A stretch of DNA of 64,000 nucleotides from Candidatus Cloacimonadota bacterium (GCA_023954715.1 JAGSHD010000006.1:196515-260514), one strand, 5' to 3'; positions 9,110-19,207 are shown, counted from the stretch's first letter. The notes: generated by a model from the sequence alone, not told the origin. Numbers and translations are program-made.

Positions 9110-10327
9110 TTATAACTCCAACAGCAGTCTAGCTGGATCTTCTATACTATTTTTGATGGATACTAAAAACGAAACCGCTTCGGAACCGTCTATAACTCTG
9201 TGGTCATAAGACAATGCTAAATACATAACAGGCCTGATTTTAATTTCGTTATCCACAACCATGGGTCGCTTTACTATATTGTGCATACCTAAAATTGCTG
9301 TTTGAGGAGCATTTAAAATTGGAGTTGATAACATAGAACCAAAAACTCCACCATTAGTAATGGTAAATGTACCACCTGTCATATCATCCACAGACAACTT
9401 GCCATCTCTTGCTTTTAAAGCTAGTCTTCTGATTTCTTTTTCAATTGAGGCTAAACTCATAGACTGAGCATTTTTTACAACCGGAACAACTAAACCTTTG
9501 TCTGTACCTACAGCTATTCCTACGTCGGCATAATTTCTATAGACTAGCTCTTCGCCTCTCCACTCTGCATTTACATCTGGAAACTGCTTTAATGCTTCTA
9601 CACAAGCTTTAGAAAAAAGAGACATAAAGCCAAGTCCAACTCCATGCTTTTCTTTGAATTCATCTTTGTATCGAGACCTCAAAGCCATGATTTCTGTCAT
9701 ATCAACTTCATTGAATGTTGTTAGAATAGCAGCAGTATTTTGAACTTCTTTCAATCTTTGAGCTATTTTTCTTCTGATTCTTGGAATCTTTTTTGGCTCT
9801 TCTGTTCGCATATCTACTTCACTAAAAACAGATTCAATTGGCTCTTCTACTTTTGGAGCAACTACAGGAGCACTTTTGGATTGCTTGGCTAAGTAGTCCT
9901 GAATGTCAGACTTTGTTACTCGTCCATCTTTACCAGTACCATTCACATCTTTAACATCTATCCCATTGCTTTTAGCTAATACACCCACCGCTGGGCTTTC
10001 AAAATCTTTAAACTCTCCACTTGCTTCGACAGCTGGTGCTTCAGTCACTACAGCTTTGGCGGATGAATCTAATGCAGGACTAGAATCCTCTTGCGCAGAT
10101 CCTGGAGTAATAGTAGCCAATAGAGTCCCTACTTCAACTACAGCACCTTCTTCTTGATGAATTTTTAAGATTCCAGAACAATCTGCAACAATCTCTAAGG
10201 CTGCTTTGTCGGTTTCAACTTCAAGAACTACTTCGTCTTTTTCTACAAACTCGCCATCTTTTTTATGCCACTGTGCAATCTCAGCTTCGGTAACTGACTC
10301 ACCAGGACTTGGTAATATTATATCCAC
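9110..10327 (-). CDS. odhB: Dihydrolipoyllysine succinyltransferase, 2-oxoglutarate dehydrogenase E2
   Basis: This is the core E2 subunit of the 2-oxoglutarate dehydrogenase complex, transferring the succinyl group to CoA. In order, there is a lipoyl domain with the lipoylated Lys41 in [10 protein letters not shown], an Ala/Glu-rich linker, a peripheral-subunit-binding domain near residues 115-145 ([13 protein letters not shown]), and the catalytic acyltransferase domain with SYDHRVIDG, whose His376 and Asp380 are active-site residues. It starts with GTG, with GAGGAG five bases upstream. It is preceded by sucA (43-base gap) and followed by lpd, the usual E1-E2-E3 order. One lipoyl domain and the sucA neighbour favour succinyl over acetyl specificity. 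Confidence 0.96.
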   Translation of the reverse strand: MDIILPSPGESVTEAEIAQWHKKDGEFVEKDEVVLEVETDKAALEIVADCSGILKIHQEEGAVVEVGTLLATITPGSAQEDSSPALDSSAKAVVTEAPAVEASGEFKDFESPAVGVLAKSNGIDVKDVNGTGKDGRVTKSDIQDYLAKQSKSAPVVAPKVEEPIESVFSEVDMRTEEPKKIPRIRRKIAQRLKEVQNTAAILTTFNEVDMTEIMALRSRYKDEFKEKHGVGLGFMSLFSKACVEALKQFPDVNAEWRGEELVYRNYADVGIAVGTDKGLVVPVVKNAQSMSLASIEKEIRRLALKARDGKLSVDDMTGGTFTITNGGVFGSMLSTPILNAPQTAILGMHNIVKRPMVVDNEIKIRPVMYLALSYDHRVIDGSEAVSFLVSIKNSIEDPARLLLEL

Positions 10328-10370
10328 AAAAACTCCTCAATTCGTTTTTGAACTTTATCTAATGTTATAA

Positions 10371-13169
10371 TTATTTAGTAAATGCTTCAGCAATTAGCTG
10401 AGCTTGCTGCTCTTTATGAACTTTTGCATATCCTGTACAAGGACTGGAACCTTCTGTTCGCCCAACATACTTGATTTTCAAGTCCGACCCTTCAAAAAGC
10501 TCGGTAAATCTAGGCTCTACAAAAGTCCAAGCTCCCATGTTTTTTCTTTCTTCTTGTACCCAATAGACTTCTTTTAAAGATGTACAAGTTTTTATAACCT
10601 CACTAATGACATCATCAGGAAAAGGATACAATTGCTCTAAACGGACGATTTCTATATCTTTAATATCATTCTTTGTTAAATAATCAGCTAACTCATAATA
10701 CAATTTACCTGAACAGAAAATTAAACGTGTCAAACTCTTTGGACTTTTTAACTGACCTTTTTCTCCAGCAATGATTTTTAGAAAAATCTTATCTTCTGAG
10801 AAATCATCCTTAGTAGAAGTACAAGCCTTTAGCCTTAACAATACCTTAGGAGTCATTAAGATTAATGGTTTTCGGTCTCTTTTAACAACTTGCCTACGAA
10901 GTACATGAAAGTAATTTGCAGGAGTAGTTGTATTACAAACTCTCATATTATAATCAGCACATTGCTGTAAAAATCTTTCTAGTCTGGCACTGGAATGCTC
11001 TGGACCTTGTCCCTCATACCCATGAGGTAACATCATTACCAGTCCGGATTGAGTTTTCCATTTAGATTCAGCACTTACAATAAACTGATCGATCATGGCT
11101 TGAGCACCATTCACAAAATCCCCAAATTGAGCTTCCCATATATTTAGTGCGTTTGGATTACTTAATGAAAATCCATATTCAAAACCCAACACTGCCAACT
11201 CGGATAACATACTATTAAAAACACAAATGGTCTTTTGATCATCCGACAAATGGTTGATTGGGATATACTCCTCACCAGACTTTGAATCATAAACAACTTG
11301 ATGTCTTTGTGTAAAAGTCCCTCTTCGTGAGTCTTGGCCACTTAATCTAACATTATGCTTTTGTACTAACAGTGATCCAAAAGCTAGTGTTTCAGCGAAT
11401 GCCCAATCAATTTTGTCTTCTTCAAACAATTTAACTCGTTGAGCTAAAAACTTAGTGATCTTTTTATTAGCATTAAAATCGCTTGGATGTTTCGATACAA
11501 GCTCAGTAATTTGCTTTAACAAATCAATGCTGACTCCCGTTATACGAGTCTCTTTATCTTCATCAATATAGTCTTGCCAAGTTTCGTCTTCTTTGGTATT
11601 TGCTATAATTGTTTGATTGGATTGAACTCTTTCATAGTCGTTTTCTAGTTGAGTGTCTACAATTTTTTCAATCTCATCTATCTTTGATTTTTCTAGTAAT
11701 TGACTATCTACAATATGCTTTTTATACATTCTTTGAGCAGTAGTATGAGCTTTAATATCTTTATACATTAATGGTTGAGTAAAGCTAGGTTCATCACCCT
11801 CATTATGCCCATAACGTCTATAACCAACTAAATGAACTACAACATCTTTTTTAAATTTCATTCTGTATTTTACAGCTAATCGCAGTGCTCTGACACAGGC
11901 TTCTGGATCATCGGCATTGGCATGAAAAATAGGGCAATGTACCATCTGAAACAAATCCGATGGATATCGGGTAGATCGAGACTCTTTTGAAAAAGCTGTA
12001 AACCCAATCTGATTGTCAGCAATAATATGGATAGTACCACCAACAGCATAACCTTTTAATTGTGAAAGTTGTAACATCTCCATGTTAATACCTTGTCCAG
12101 AAACAGCGGCATCTCCATGGATAATCACAGATACAATTTTGTCTTTTTCAATATCAGAAGTCAATTTTTGTCTAGAGTACACTCTACCTTGTATAACAGG
12201 GTTTACTAACTCCAAATGACTAGGGTTTGGATTTAATGATACATGTGTCACACGACCATCTAAAGTAGTTACATCTTGCGTATAACCTAAATGGTACTTA
12301 ACATCTCCATCCCCTTTAATTTGCTTGCTGTGATTACCAAGAAACTCTGAGATGATTGAAGAGTACGGCTTATGTAGTAAATTAGCTAATACATTTAAAC
12401 GACCTCTATGAGCCATCCCTAATACAACTTCAGTGCCGCCTAATTTAGCAAACTCGTCCACTAAACCATGAAGGGCCGGAATCATTGAATCCAGACCTTC
12501 TAGTGAAAATCTCTTTTGTCCTACAAACTTTTTATGTAAAAACTGCTCAAATGCAGCTGCTTTATATATATTTTTGTAGATCCATTCACGTTCAGAAGGA
12601 TCAATTTGAGTGTCAGCTTTAGATACTTCTATTTGCTCTTTTACCCAGTTAAACTCATCTACTTCTTGGACCACTCCTACATACTCTACGGCAATCGTAT
12701 CACAATACATAGCTCGTAATGCTGCAATCAAATCCTTAATTGGCATCTTTTCTGGTAGAGGTAAGTTTGCCGTAGAAACCTGAGTATCCATATCGGACTC
12801 CAAGAGCCCGTGTGTATTGTTATTCAGAAACTTACTCGGCTCAGGGTCCACTAAAGGATTTATCTTAGCCTCTAGATGACCATGCTCACGGTAAGCTGCT
12901 ATAATTTGAAAAGCAATCTCTTGGACAGTGTCACTTTCTCTGAAGGTAGTTTGATGATAATTTTTTTCAGCAAAAAACTCCAATGGCATCATAGATCTTC
13001 TTACTTCGCCACTACTTTTATCAACTGTAATTTCTTCTCTTGCTGCATCAAACCCAAGAAAAAAATACTTCAAAGAAGCATCTACACTATCTGGGTCTTT
13101 TTTAAAACTTTCATATCTTTCTTCAAGATATGCCTGATTCATTTGATTAAAAAATGAATTTGAACTCAT
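10371..13169 (-). CDS. sucA: 2-oxoglutarate dehydrogenase E1 component
   Basis: The 932-residue product is the thiamine-diphosphate-dependent decarboxylase of the 2-oxoglutarate dehydrogenase complex in the TCA cycle. The N-terminus (NQAYLEERYESFKKDPDSV) matches the E2-binding leader of SucA. GMAHRGRLNVL, HGDAAVSGQGI and GYRRYGHNEGDEPSFTQP are SucA signatures of the cofactor and substrate site. The start ATG is preceded by GGAG about six bases upstream. It is the first gene of the operon; a 352-base divergent intergenic region with several dyads precedes it. The gene shows that a complete oxidative TCA step is present, arguing against a strictly fermentative host. Confidence 0.97.
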   Translation of the reverse strand: MSSNSFFNQMNQAYLEERYESFKKDPDSVDASLKYFFLGFDAAREEITVDKSSGEVRRSMMPLEFFAEKNYHQTTFRESDTVQEIAFQIIAAYREHGHLEAKINPLVDPEPSKFLNNNTHGLLESDMDTQVSTANLPLPEKMPIKDLIAALRAMYCDTIAVEYVGVVQEVDEFNWVKEQIEVSKADTQIDPSEREWIYKNIYKAAAFEQFLHKKFVGQKRFSLEGLDSMIPALHGLVDEFAKLGGTEVVLGMAHRGRLNVLANLLHKPYSSIISEFLGNHSKQIKGDGDVKYHLGYTQDVTTLDGRVTHVSLNPNPSHLELVNPVIQGRVYSRQKLTSDIEKDKIVSVIIHGDAAVSGQGINMEMLQLSQLKGYAVGGTIHIIADNQIGFTAFSKESRSTRYPSDLFQMVHCPIFHANADDPEACVRALRLAVKYRMKFKKDVVVHLVGYRRYGHNEGDEPSFTQPLMYKDIKAHTTAQRMYKKHIVDSQLLEKSKIDEIEKIVDTQLENDYERVQSNQTIIANTKEDETWQDYIDEDKETRITGVSIDLLKQITELVSKHPSDFNANKKITKFLAQRVKLFEEDKIDWAFAETLAFGSLLVQKHNVRLSGQDSRRGTFTQRHQVVYDSKSGEEYIPINHLSDDQKTICVFNSMLSELAVLGFEYGFSLSNPNALNIWEAQFGDFVNGAQAMIDQFIVSAESKWKTQSGLVMMLPHGYEGQGPEHSSARLERFLQQCADYNMRVCNTTTPANYFHVLRRQVVKRDRKPLILMTPKVLLRLKACTSTKDDFSEDKIFLKIIAGEKGQLKSPKSLTRLIFCSGKLYYELADYLTKNDIKDIEIVRLEQLYPFPDDVISEVIKTCTSLKEVYWVQEERKNMGAWTFVEPRFTELFEGSDLKIKYVGRTEGSSPCTGYAKVHKEQQAQLIAEAFTK

Positions 13170-13521
13170 TGATCACTCCATAGACTAACTAACTTAATCT
13201 AGCTTTATTTTTTGTTAACTACTTAGTTTGCTACCATCTAAACAGCTTATATACTTACTAAAATCCAAGTATTTTTTTGGGAATTAGTTTCTTTCAACAA
13301 TTTTGGATGACAGTATATAACAAAATTGTAGTATAAGTGAAACAAGATCACTTATTTTATTCAACTTTTTAAAATCTTCTAAGTCACTATAAATAGAGGG
13401 ATTATTCTGATTGATTCAGACTTAACTATCCGCAATTCAATTGAATCTGTTTCAGGGCTTTAAATACTACTAATAAACGACGATAAACTGACAAAACATT
13501 CAACTCTACTAAGGACCAACC
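13170..13521. promoter_or_regulatory. Divergent intergenic region with dyad symmetries
   Basis: These 352 bases separate sucA (minus) from the MscS-type gene (plus) and contain no gene that I can see. They hold four dyads: CAATTTTG (13298-13305) with CAAAATTG (13321-13328); ATAAGTGA (13333-13340) with TCACTTAT (13348-13355); TCTGA/TCAGA (13406-13420); and the 12-base palindrome ATTCAATTGAAT (13435-13446). The first two are perfect 8-base arms. They could be operators or 5' leader hairpins controlling either gene; the sequence does not say which. Confidence 0.45.
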
Positions 13522-14739
13522 ATGAAACAAGCAGAAGTCTACTTTAACCAATATATCTTGCCTTATTTAACAACTGAAGGCTTTGTAGGATTTGTTTTGC
13601 TTATTATTGCTTGTCTTTTAGTCAACTTAATTGCTAAAAATTATATACTTAAGGCGGTAGAGTACGTTATTGCAAAACGAGAGTTTTCATGGGGTGAAGC
13701 TTTTTTAAAGCACAAGCCACTTCATAATCTATCTAAAATTGCACCGGCATTACTAATTTATCATTTTGCCAAGGGCTACCCTCCCTATACTGCAACCATT
13801 GAAAACTTCAGTAGTGCCTACATTGTATTTTTATTTATTGGAGTGATTGATGATGTTTTAGATACATTTCTAGATATTTATCGTAGCTACGACATTTCAA
13901 AGTCTCGCCCATTAAAAGGATATGTCCAAGTTGTCAAAATCTTTCTATTTTGCTTTGGGTTTATTTTCATTCTATCTGCAATTTTAGACAAATCGCCTTT
14001 CTACTTTCTAAGTAGTCTTGGCGCAATGACAGCTGTACTATTATTAATATTCAAAGATACTATACTTAGTTTAGTAGCAAGCATTCAAATCAATACGAAC
14101 CAATTAATTCAAATTGGCGATTGGATCGAAATGACTAAATTTGATGCAGATGGTGATGTTATTGACCTAAATTTACATAGTGTCATGGTACAAAATTGGG
14201 ACAAAACCATTACATCTATACCGACACACAAGTTTTTGGATGAATCGTTTAAAAATTGGAGAGGAATGTCTCTATGTGGCTCTAGACGTATTAGTCGCTC
14301 CATTAACATCGATCTTCAATCAACTAAAATCTTAGATCAAGCTCTTAAAGAAAAGTTGATAAAAATTGATTATTTGAAAAATCACTTACTGGACAAAGAG
14401 AAAGAAATAGCCCAATATAATCAAAGTCATGAGGTAGGTCACGATGCCGAATTAAATGGTAGACAACAAACTAACATTGGATTGTTTCGCCATTATCTAT
14501 TAACTTATCTCAAAAATCATCCTAGTGTGAATCAAAATTTAACCCTTATAGTTAGACAAAAGGCTCCTACCGAATATGGCGTACCAATGCAAGTATACTT
14601 TTTTGCTAATACAACTGTATGGGCTGAATACGAAGAAATTCAAGCAGATATTTTTGATCATATTTTTGCTAGCGCCGCATTTTTTGATTTAAACTTTTTT
14701 CAATCTCCAAGTGGCAGAAATTTCAGTAAATTACTTTAA
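13522..14739 (+). CDS. Mechanosensitive ion channel, MscS/YbdG family
   Basis: The 405-residue inner-membrane protein belongs to the MscS superfamily, which opens under membrane tension to release solutes during osmotic downshock. Four to five hydrophobic segments lie in the first 180 residues. The MscS core follows: AVLLLIFKDTILSLVASIQI (pore helix region), then a beta-domain with IQIGDWIEM, a signature seen in the YbdG/MscM branch, and IPTHKF. Residues 250-380 form the cytoplasmic cage domain. ATG is preceded by an AAGGA-type site in CTAAGGACCAACC. It stands alone, divergent from sucA. Confidence 0.9.
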   Translation: MKQAEVYFNQYILPYLTTEGFVGFVLLIIACLLVNLIAKNYILKAVEYVIAKREFSWGEAFLKHKPLHNLSKIAPALLIYHFAKGYPPYTATIENFSSAYIVFLFIGVIDDVLDTFLDIYRSYDISKSRPLKGYVQVVKIFLFCFGFIFILSAILDKSPFYFLSSLGAMTAVLLLIFKDTILSLVASIQINTNQLIQIGDWIEMTKFDADGDVIDLNLHSVMVQNWDKTITSIPTHKFLDESFKNWRGMSLCGSRRISRSINIDLQSTKILDQALKEKLIKIDYLKNHLLDKEKEIAQYNQSHEVGHDAELNGRQQTNIGLFRHYLLTYLKNHPSVNQNLTLIVRQKAPTEYGVPMQVYFFANTTVWAEYEEIQADIFDHIFASAAFFDLNFFQSPSGRNFSKLL

Positions 14740-14840
14740 CTATTTTAGGATGAAAAAAATGGATTTAATAAAGTTATATTAAGCTAATTGATGAAAATTA
14801 GATTGTTAAAGTCCATAGCCACTATTAAAAAACAATCATC

Positions 14841-14945
14841 CCCAGGTTTCAGATCATTGTTATAATTTGCATTTAGATCAATTGAAGTGTAGTGAACTAC
14901 TCGAAAAAAGATCTAAATACAAAAGATGATGATGAGCTAAATCGC
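14841..14945. repeat. Second long imperfect hairpin between convergent genes
   Basis: TTTGCATTTAGATC (14866-14879) pairs with GATCTAAATACAAA (14910-14923) at 13 of 14 positions. Inside the loop, GTAGT (14889-14893) pairs with ACTAC (14896-14900). Pairing continues imperfectly outward for about 20 more bases on each side. It sits between the convergent channel and acs genes, as the first long hairpin does between radSAM and lpd, and its centre resembles that element (TTTGC, TTTA, TAGT, ACTACT, TAAA, ACAAAAG in the same order). Confidence 0.55.
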
Positions 14946-15027
14946 ATAGCAAAAAGGTCTAAAACAGCGAAAAATCACTAAATCCCATAGTCTTCATCGA
15001 AGAAATAACCCAAACAACCACCAACTT

Positions 15028-16926
15028 TTAGTCTTCTAAAGTAGAAGTATCTCCAGGGTCTTCACCCAAGCGATTAGCTTTCAGAAGCCTTCTCATAATT
15101 TTACCCGACCTGGTTTTTGGTAGACTGTCTACAAAATGTATCTCATCAGGTACTGCTAAACTTCCTAGCTCTGTACGGACCTTCTCTTTAATAGATGAAC
15201 TTTGCTGATCATTTGGCACTTCTTCTTCCATTAAAATTAAAAAAGCTGCAATGCACTCCCCTTTAATCTCATGAGGCAATCCAATCACAGCTGCTTCAGC
15301 AACAGCTCTATGAGCTACTAAGGCGCTCTCCACTTCTGCTGTACCGATTCTATGACCAGAAATACTCAAAGTATCATCGGCACGACCCAAAATCATAATA
15401 TAGTTATCTTTATCTTTTGTTGCCAAATCCCCGGCAAAATAAAATCCTTCTATTTCATTCCAGTACTTTTCGTATCGCTGTGGCTCTCCCCAACAAGTAC
15501 GTAGTCCACTCGGCCAAGGCTGCTTAATTACAAGCAGGCCTACTTCATCTGGTTTAGTAGAGTTACCATCTTTATCAATAACGTCTACTTCAACTCCAAG
15601 CATGGGTATACCGGCTCTGCCAGGTTTTGTATCAAAACTTGGGTAAGTAGATATCATGTGTCCACCTGTTTCTGTTTGCCACCAAGTATCTACAATAGCA
15701 CAATTTTCTAAGCCGATATTTTTATGATACCAAAGCCATGCTTCTGGGTTAATAGGTTCACCAACCGATCCCAATACCTTTAGAGAAGACAAGTCATGCT
15801 TTTTTGGCCATTTTTCGCCTAGTTTCATAAACATTCTTACAGCTGTTGGAGCTGTGTAAAATACATTTACTCTATACTTTTCAACAATAGACCAAAATCG
15901 ATCTGGATTAGGATGTACAGGTGAGCCCTCGGCAATCACAGAAGTCAAAGCATTAGAGAGTGGCCCATATATTATATAACTATGCCCTGTTATCCATCCT
16001 GGGTCTGCTGTACACCAAAATACTTCGTCTCCTTTAATATCAAAGGTCATTTTAGTAGTAAAGTGGGTATACAAATTATATCCAGCAGTAGTATGCATAA
16101 CTCCCTTTGGCTTACCCGTTGTCCCAGATGTATAAAGGATAAACAAGGGATCTTCACTATCCATAACCTCGGGTTCACAAATTGCTGATTGACTTTTAAT
16201 CAAATCATTTAAATCGACCTCTCGTTCAAAGAGTTCAAAGTTTTCATCTCTTGAATCCACTATGATTTTACGAACTAAATCCAAATCTTTAGTTGCTTCA
16301 TTTACAATAGACTTTAGCTCGGCTTTTTTACCTTTTCTTTGCGTATAAGACGAGCAAATGACTACTTCTGATTTAGCATCTTCGATTCGAAGTCGCAATG
16401 CTTGAGCACTAAAACCACCAAACACTACAGAATGAATCGCGCCTATTCGAGCACAAGCTAAAATAGCTGCAATTTGCTCAATCGTCATAGCCATATAGAT
16501 AGTTACGGTATCGCCCTTTTTAACGCCAAGAGACTTTAACCCATTGGCAATTTTATTGACTTTCTCTAATAATTCACCATAAGTGATTTTAACTTCATGG
16601 GCATTTTCATCAACGTAAATATAAGCTACTTGATTTCGCTTTCCATTTTTGATGTGTCGATCCAAACAATTATAAGTTATATTTAATTTACCATCTAAAA
16701 ACCATTGGTAGTTAGGGTATTTCCAATCTCTTACTTTATTAAAATCTTGAAACCAATCTAACTCTTTTTTAGCCAAGTCTCCCCAAAATGTATCAGGGTC
16801 TTCTATTGATTTTTTATATAAGGAATTATAGTTTTCTACACTTAGATTTGCTTCTGAAACGATGTTTGACGGTGCTTTAAATACCGAACCCTCTTCAGAT
16901 AAAATTTTATTTATTGAATCACCCAT
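15028..16926 (-). CDS. acs: Acetyl-CoA synthetase
   Basis: This AMP-forming ligase converts acetate, ATP and CoA to acetyl-CoA. The 632-residue length is typical. The adenylation core shows YTSGTTGKPKGV (P-loop), WWQTETGGHMI (acetyl-pocket tryptophan region) and the hinge segment GRADDTLSISGHRIGTAEVE. The C-terminal PKTRSGKIMRR carries the conserved catalytic lysine that is regulated by acetylation in this family. The ATG has GGGAG six bases upstream. The pentapeptide-repeat gene lies 54 bases upstream on the same strand and may be cotranscribed. It would feed acetate into the TCA cycle alongside the 2-oxoglutarate dehydrogenase operon. Confidence 0.97.
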   Translation of the reverse strand: MGDSINKILSEEGSVFKAPSNIVSEANLSVENYNSLYKKSIEDPDTFWGDLAKKELDWFQDFNKVRDWKYPNYQWFLDGKLNITYNCLDRHIKNGKRNQVAYIYVDENAHEVKITYGELLEKVNKIANGLKSLGVKKGDTVTIYMAMTIEQIAAILACARIGAIHSVVFGGFSAQALRLRIEDAKSEVVICSSYTQRKGKKAELKSIVNEATKDLDLVRKIIVDSRDENFELFEREVDLNDLIKSQSAICEPEVMDSEDPLFILYTSGTTGKPKGVMHTTAGYNLYTHFTTKMTFDIKGDEVFWCTADPGWITGHSYIIYGPLSNALTSVIAEGSPVHPNPDRFWSIVEKYRVNVFYTAPTAVRMFMKLGEKWPKKHDLSSLKVLGSVGEPINPEAWLWYHKNIGLENCAIVDTWWQTETGGHMISTYPSFDTKPGRAGIPMLGVEVDVIDKDGNSTKPDEVGLLVIKQPWPSGLRTCWGEPQRYEKYWNEIEGFYFAGDLATKDKDNYIMILGRADDTLSISGHRIGTAEVESALVAHRAVAEAAVIGLPHEIKGECIAAFLILMEEEVPNDQQSSSIKEKVRTELGSLAVPDEIHFVDSLPKTRSGKIMRRLLKANRLGEDPGDTSTLED

Positions 16927-16980
16927 TAATCTACTCCCATGGACTAATTTTTGAATTGTTTACTTTTTAATCGTGATTGT

Positions 16981-17655
16981 TTAATAGTCTTCGCAATCAA
17001 TTTCTCCGTCATCTGTGACAAGAGAGCCTTCTGAGTTTTCAATGGACATATCACTAATATCTGAATCAGCAAAAGATGTTTTACCAAATGCTATATCAGT
17101 AAATTTAATAGACTTTAAAGCAGCATCTGAGAAGTCAGAGTTTACTAAGTCGCAATCATTAAATTTCAAATCATTACCCTCGATACTTGTGAAGCGAGCC
17201 TTTTTTAGATCGGCATTGTTAAAGCTACATCCTTTTAAACTACTATCTCCAAAGTCAACCAGCTTTAAGGAAACATCATCATATTGTACATCGCTTTGAT
17301 CAGAATCAGAAAAACTGGCCTTTTGAAGCTCTACATCTCGAAAAATCACCTTATTCATAGATATTTCAGAAAAGTTAGAACTCGAAAGATCCGCATCTTC
17401 AAACATTACTTCATCAAAAGAACAATTAGAAAAATTGGCCCCATTTAATTCAACACCTTTAAACTCGATTTGGTATAAAGCGCTATCTTCAAAGTTTAAA
17501 TTACCTTTTTCAAGCTTCAAATCTACATCTGTTTGGGATAACTGCTCTCCTGATGCCTCTTCATTAGATGAGTTGTCATTTGACACTTCATCAAAACTTT
17601 CTTCTTCTTTTTTTTGACTTCTTTTTCTTGCTCTACCAAAACCGCCACCAGCCAT
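16981..17655 (-). CDS. Pentapeptide-repeat-like protein
   Basis: The 224-residue product begins with a basic Gly/Arg/Lys segment and an acidic, Ser/Asn-rich linker (to about residue 55). About 28 consecutive five-residue units follow, of the A(N/D)(L/F)xx type, such as GANFS, NADLK and SSNFS. These normally fold into a right-handed quadrilateral beta-helix. It is highly acidic overall. Pentapeptide-repeat proteins have varied roles, including DNA mimicry (gyrase protection) and scaffolding; nothing here selects one. GGGAGAG lies just upstream of the ATG. It is the likely first gene of a pair with acs. Confidence 0.85.
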   Translation of the reverse strand: MAGGGFGRARKRSQKKEEESFDEVSNDNSSNEEASGEQLSQTDVDLKLEKGNLNFEDSALYQIEFKGVELNGANFSNCSFDEVMFEDADLSSSNFSEISMNKVIFRDVELQKASFSDSDQSDVQYDDVSLKLVDFGDSSLKGCSFNNADLKKARFTSIEGNDLKFNDCDLVNSDFSDAALKSIKFTDIAFGKTSFADSDISDMSIENSEGSLVTDDGEIDCEDY

Positions 17656-17812
17656 GAGACTCTCCCTAAATCGAATATTTTAATCACACATTATTAATTT
17701 TAAAGAGCACCCTAAAAGATTTACTCCTATCATAATCAGCAAATTATATACTTCTATATTAAATTATTCTATACTTACACTAGTATTTATTCACAGATAA
17801 CTTGGCAAATAT

Positions 17813-18274
17813 ATGATTAATAACGATATTATACGAAGACTCATCTATATTTTAGATTTTGATAAACAACAAGCATTAAAAATGTTTACCCTATCGGGCA
17901 CATCAATTGATGAAGGAAAACTAAATCTTCTAGTCACAAGAGAAAACGATCCCAATTTCGAGTTATGTAGTGATCTCTTGTTAAATTATTTTTTGGACGG
18001 AGTCATCATACATAAACGAGGTTTACCTGATTCAAACATACTGCCTAAGCCTTGTGATCGACTTAACAACAACATTATTCTTCGAAAGGTTAAAATCGCT
18101 TTTACCTTTAAAGATACGGATATTATTTCTTGTCTTAAAGTCGTCGACTTTAAAGTGGGTAAATCAGAGTTAAGCGCTTTGTTTCGAAAACCAGGTCATA
18201 AACATTACAAAGTTTGTGGAGACCAGTTCCTTAGAAATTTTCTTTTAGGTCTTAGTAAAACTTTGAGGCCATAG
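17813..18274 (+). CDS. yehS: DUF1456 family protein, YehS-like
   Basis: The 153-residue product matches the DUF1456/YehS family along its whole length: two copies of a 65-70-residue unit, the first starting INNDIIRRLIYILDF and ending with the FLDGVIIHKRG signature, the second containing LNNNIILRKVKIAF and SALFRKPGHKHYKVCGDQ. The family is widespread in Proteobacteria and its function is not established. Its stop codon overlaps the GTG start of the moxR-like gene by one base, so the two are translationally coupled; the pairing suggests a shared process that I cannot name. Confidence 0.9.
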   Translation: MINNDIIRRLIYILDFDKQQALKMFTLSGTSIDEGKLNLLVTRENDPNFELCSDLLLNYFLDGVIIHKRGLPDSNILPKPCDRLNNNIILRKVKIAFTFKDTDIISCLKVVDFKVGKSELSALFRKPGHKHYKVCGDQFLRNFLLGLSKTLRP

Positions 18275-19197
18275 TGACTATTGACAAGTTAGATTTATCT
18301 AAAATCAATTCTCATAGTAAAAAGAAGATTAAGTATCGTACTCCAAAACTACAAAAATCTGATATCAAAAAGTGGAGTAGTCACCTTAACAGATTGAAAA
18401 ATCAGGTAAAGTCAATCATTATAGGTCAGGATGACTTCATTGAAACACTTTTGATCACTTTAATTTCTAATGGTCACTTACTGGTTGTTGGTGATCCTGG
18501 AATTGGTAAGTCACGAGTAATTAACGCCTTAACCCAGTCTCTTTTGTTAACGAGCCACTCTGTTCATCTTTCAAGTAACTTTACTGGATTTAACTTGATT
18601 ACTATTGATGAGTTAGACCAACTTGAAAAGGAGTTTAGACGAGATTTACTTACAGCAATGCAAGAGCGACTTTGTATCGTTGATGATCAAGTTTTATATC
18701 TAGATCGACCCTTTCTTGTTATTGCAACTATAAATCCAACAGAAAAGCACATAAACCTTACTAATGCTGAGACAGACCGTTTCATGCTTTCATGTTATCC
18801 AGATTTTCCGACTGCTCAAGAAGAAATAGCGATCATGTCCCTTCTAAATCACGACGAACCACCAAAGCTAGAAAAACAGTTTTTAAGTGCCGATGAACTT
18901 CTAAACATCCAAAGACTCTGTACATTGATCACAGTAGAGCAAGATATAAAAGAAAAAATTGCTCAAATCGTTAGCTATACGAGAGAACCTAATAATGACT
19001 TGGTAGCTCTATCTCCTAGAATTAGTATTTCTTTGATTCAAGCTAGTAAAGCCCGTGCCTTTTTACATAATCGAGACTCGGTAAACATGGAAGATCTTCG
19101 ATCCATCTTTCATAATGTGATTCAACATAGACTCAAATCTAAAAATAACAAACTAAGCATAAAATCCTCACAAGAGTTATTTGAACAGTTTCTGTAA
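18274..19197 (+). CDS. MoxR-type AAA+ ATPase, shortened core
   Basis: A 307-residue AAA+ ATPase of the MoxR/RavA clade, which typically remodel or activate partner proteins, often VWA-domain proteins. Visible motifs are Walker A GDPGIGKS, Walker B LITIDEL followed by LLTAMQER, sensor 1 VIATINPTE, the arginine-rich DRFMLSCYP, and sensor 2 LSPRISISLIQASKA. Unusually, only about 30 residues separate Walker A from Walker B, against about 60 in ordinary MoxR. The TPDLLPxDITG...GPIFAN segment is absent. The GTG start overlaps the yehS stop. No DUF58 or VWA gene is adjacent. Its 3' end faces the histidine kinase gene at 10 bases. Confidence 0.85.
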   Translation: MTIDKLDLSKINSHSKKKIKYRTPKLQKSDIKKWSSHLNRLKNQVKSIIIGQDDFIETLLITLISNGHLLVVGDPGIGKSRVINALTQSLLLTSHSVHLSSNFTGFNLITIDELDQLEKEFRRDLLTAMQERLCIVDDQVLYLDRPFLVIATINPTEKHINLTNAETDRFMLSCYPDFPTAQEEIAIMSLLNHDEPPKLEKQFLSADELLNIQRLCTLITVEQDIKEKIAQIVSYTREPNNDLVALSPRISISLIQASKARAFLHNRDSVNMEDLRSIFHNVIQHRLKSKNNKLSIKSSQELFEQFL

Positions 19198-19207
19198 AGT
19201 TACTTAT

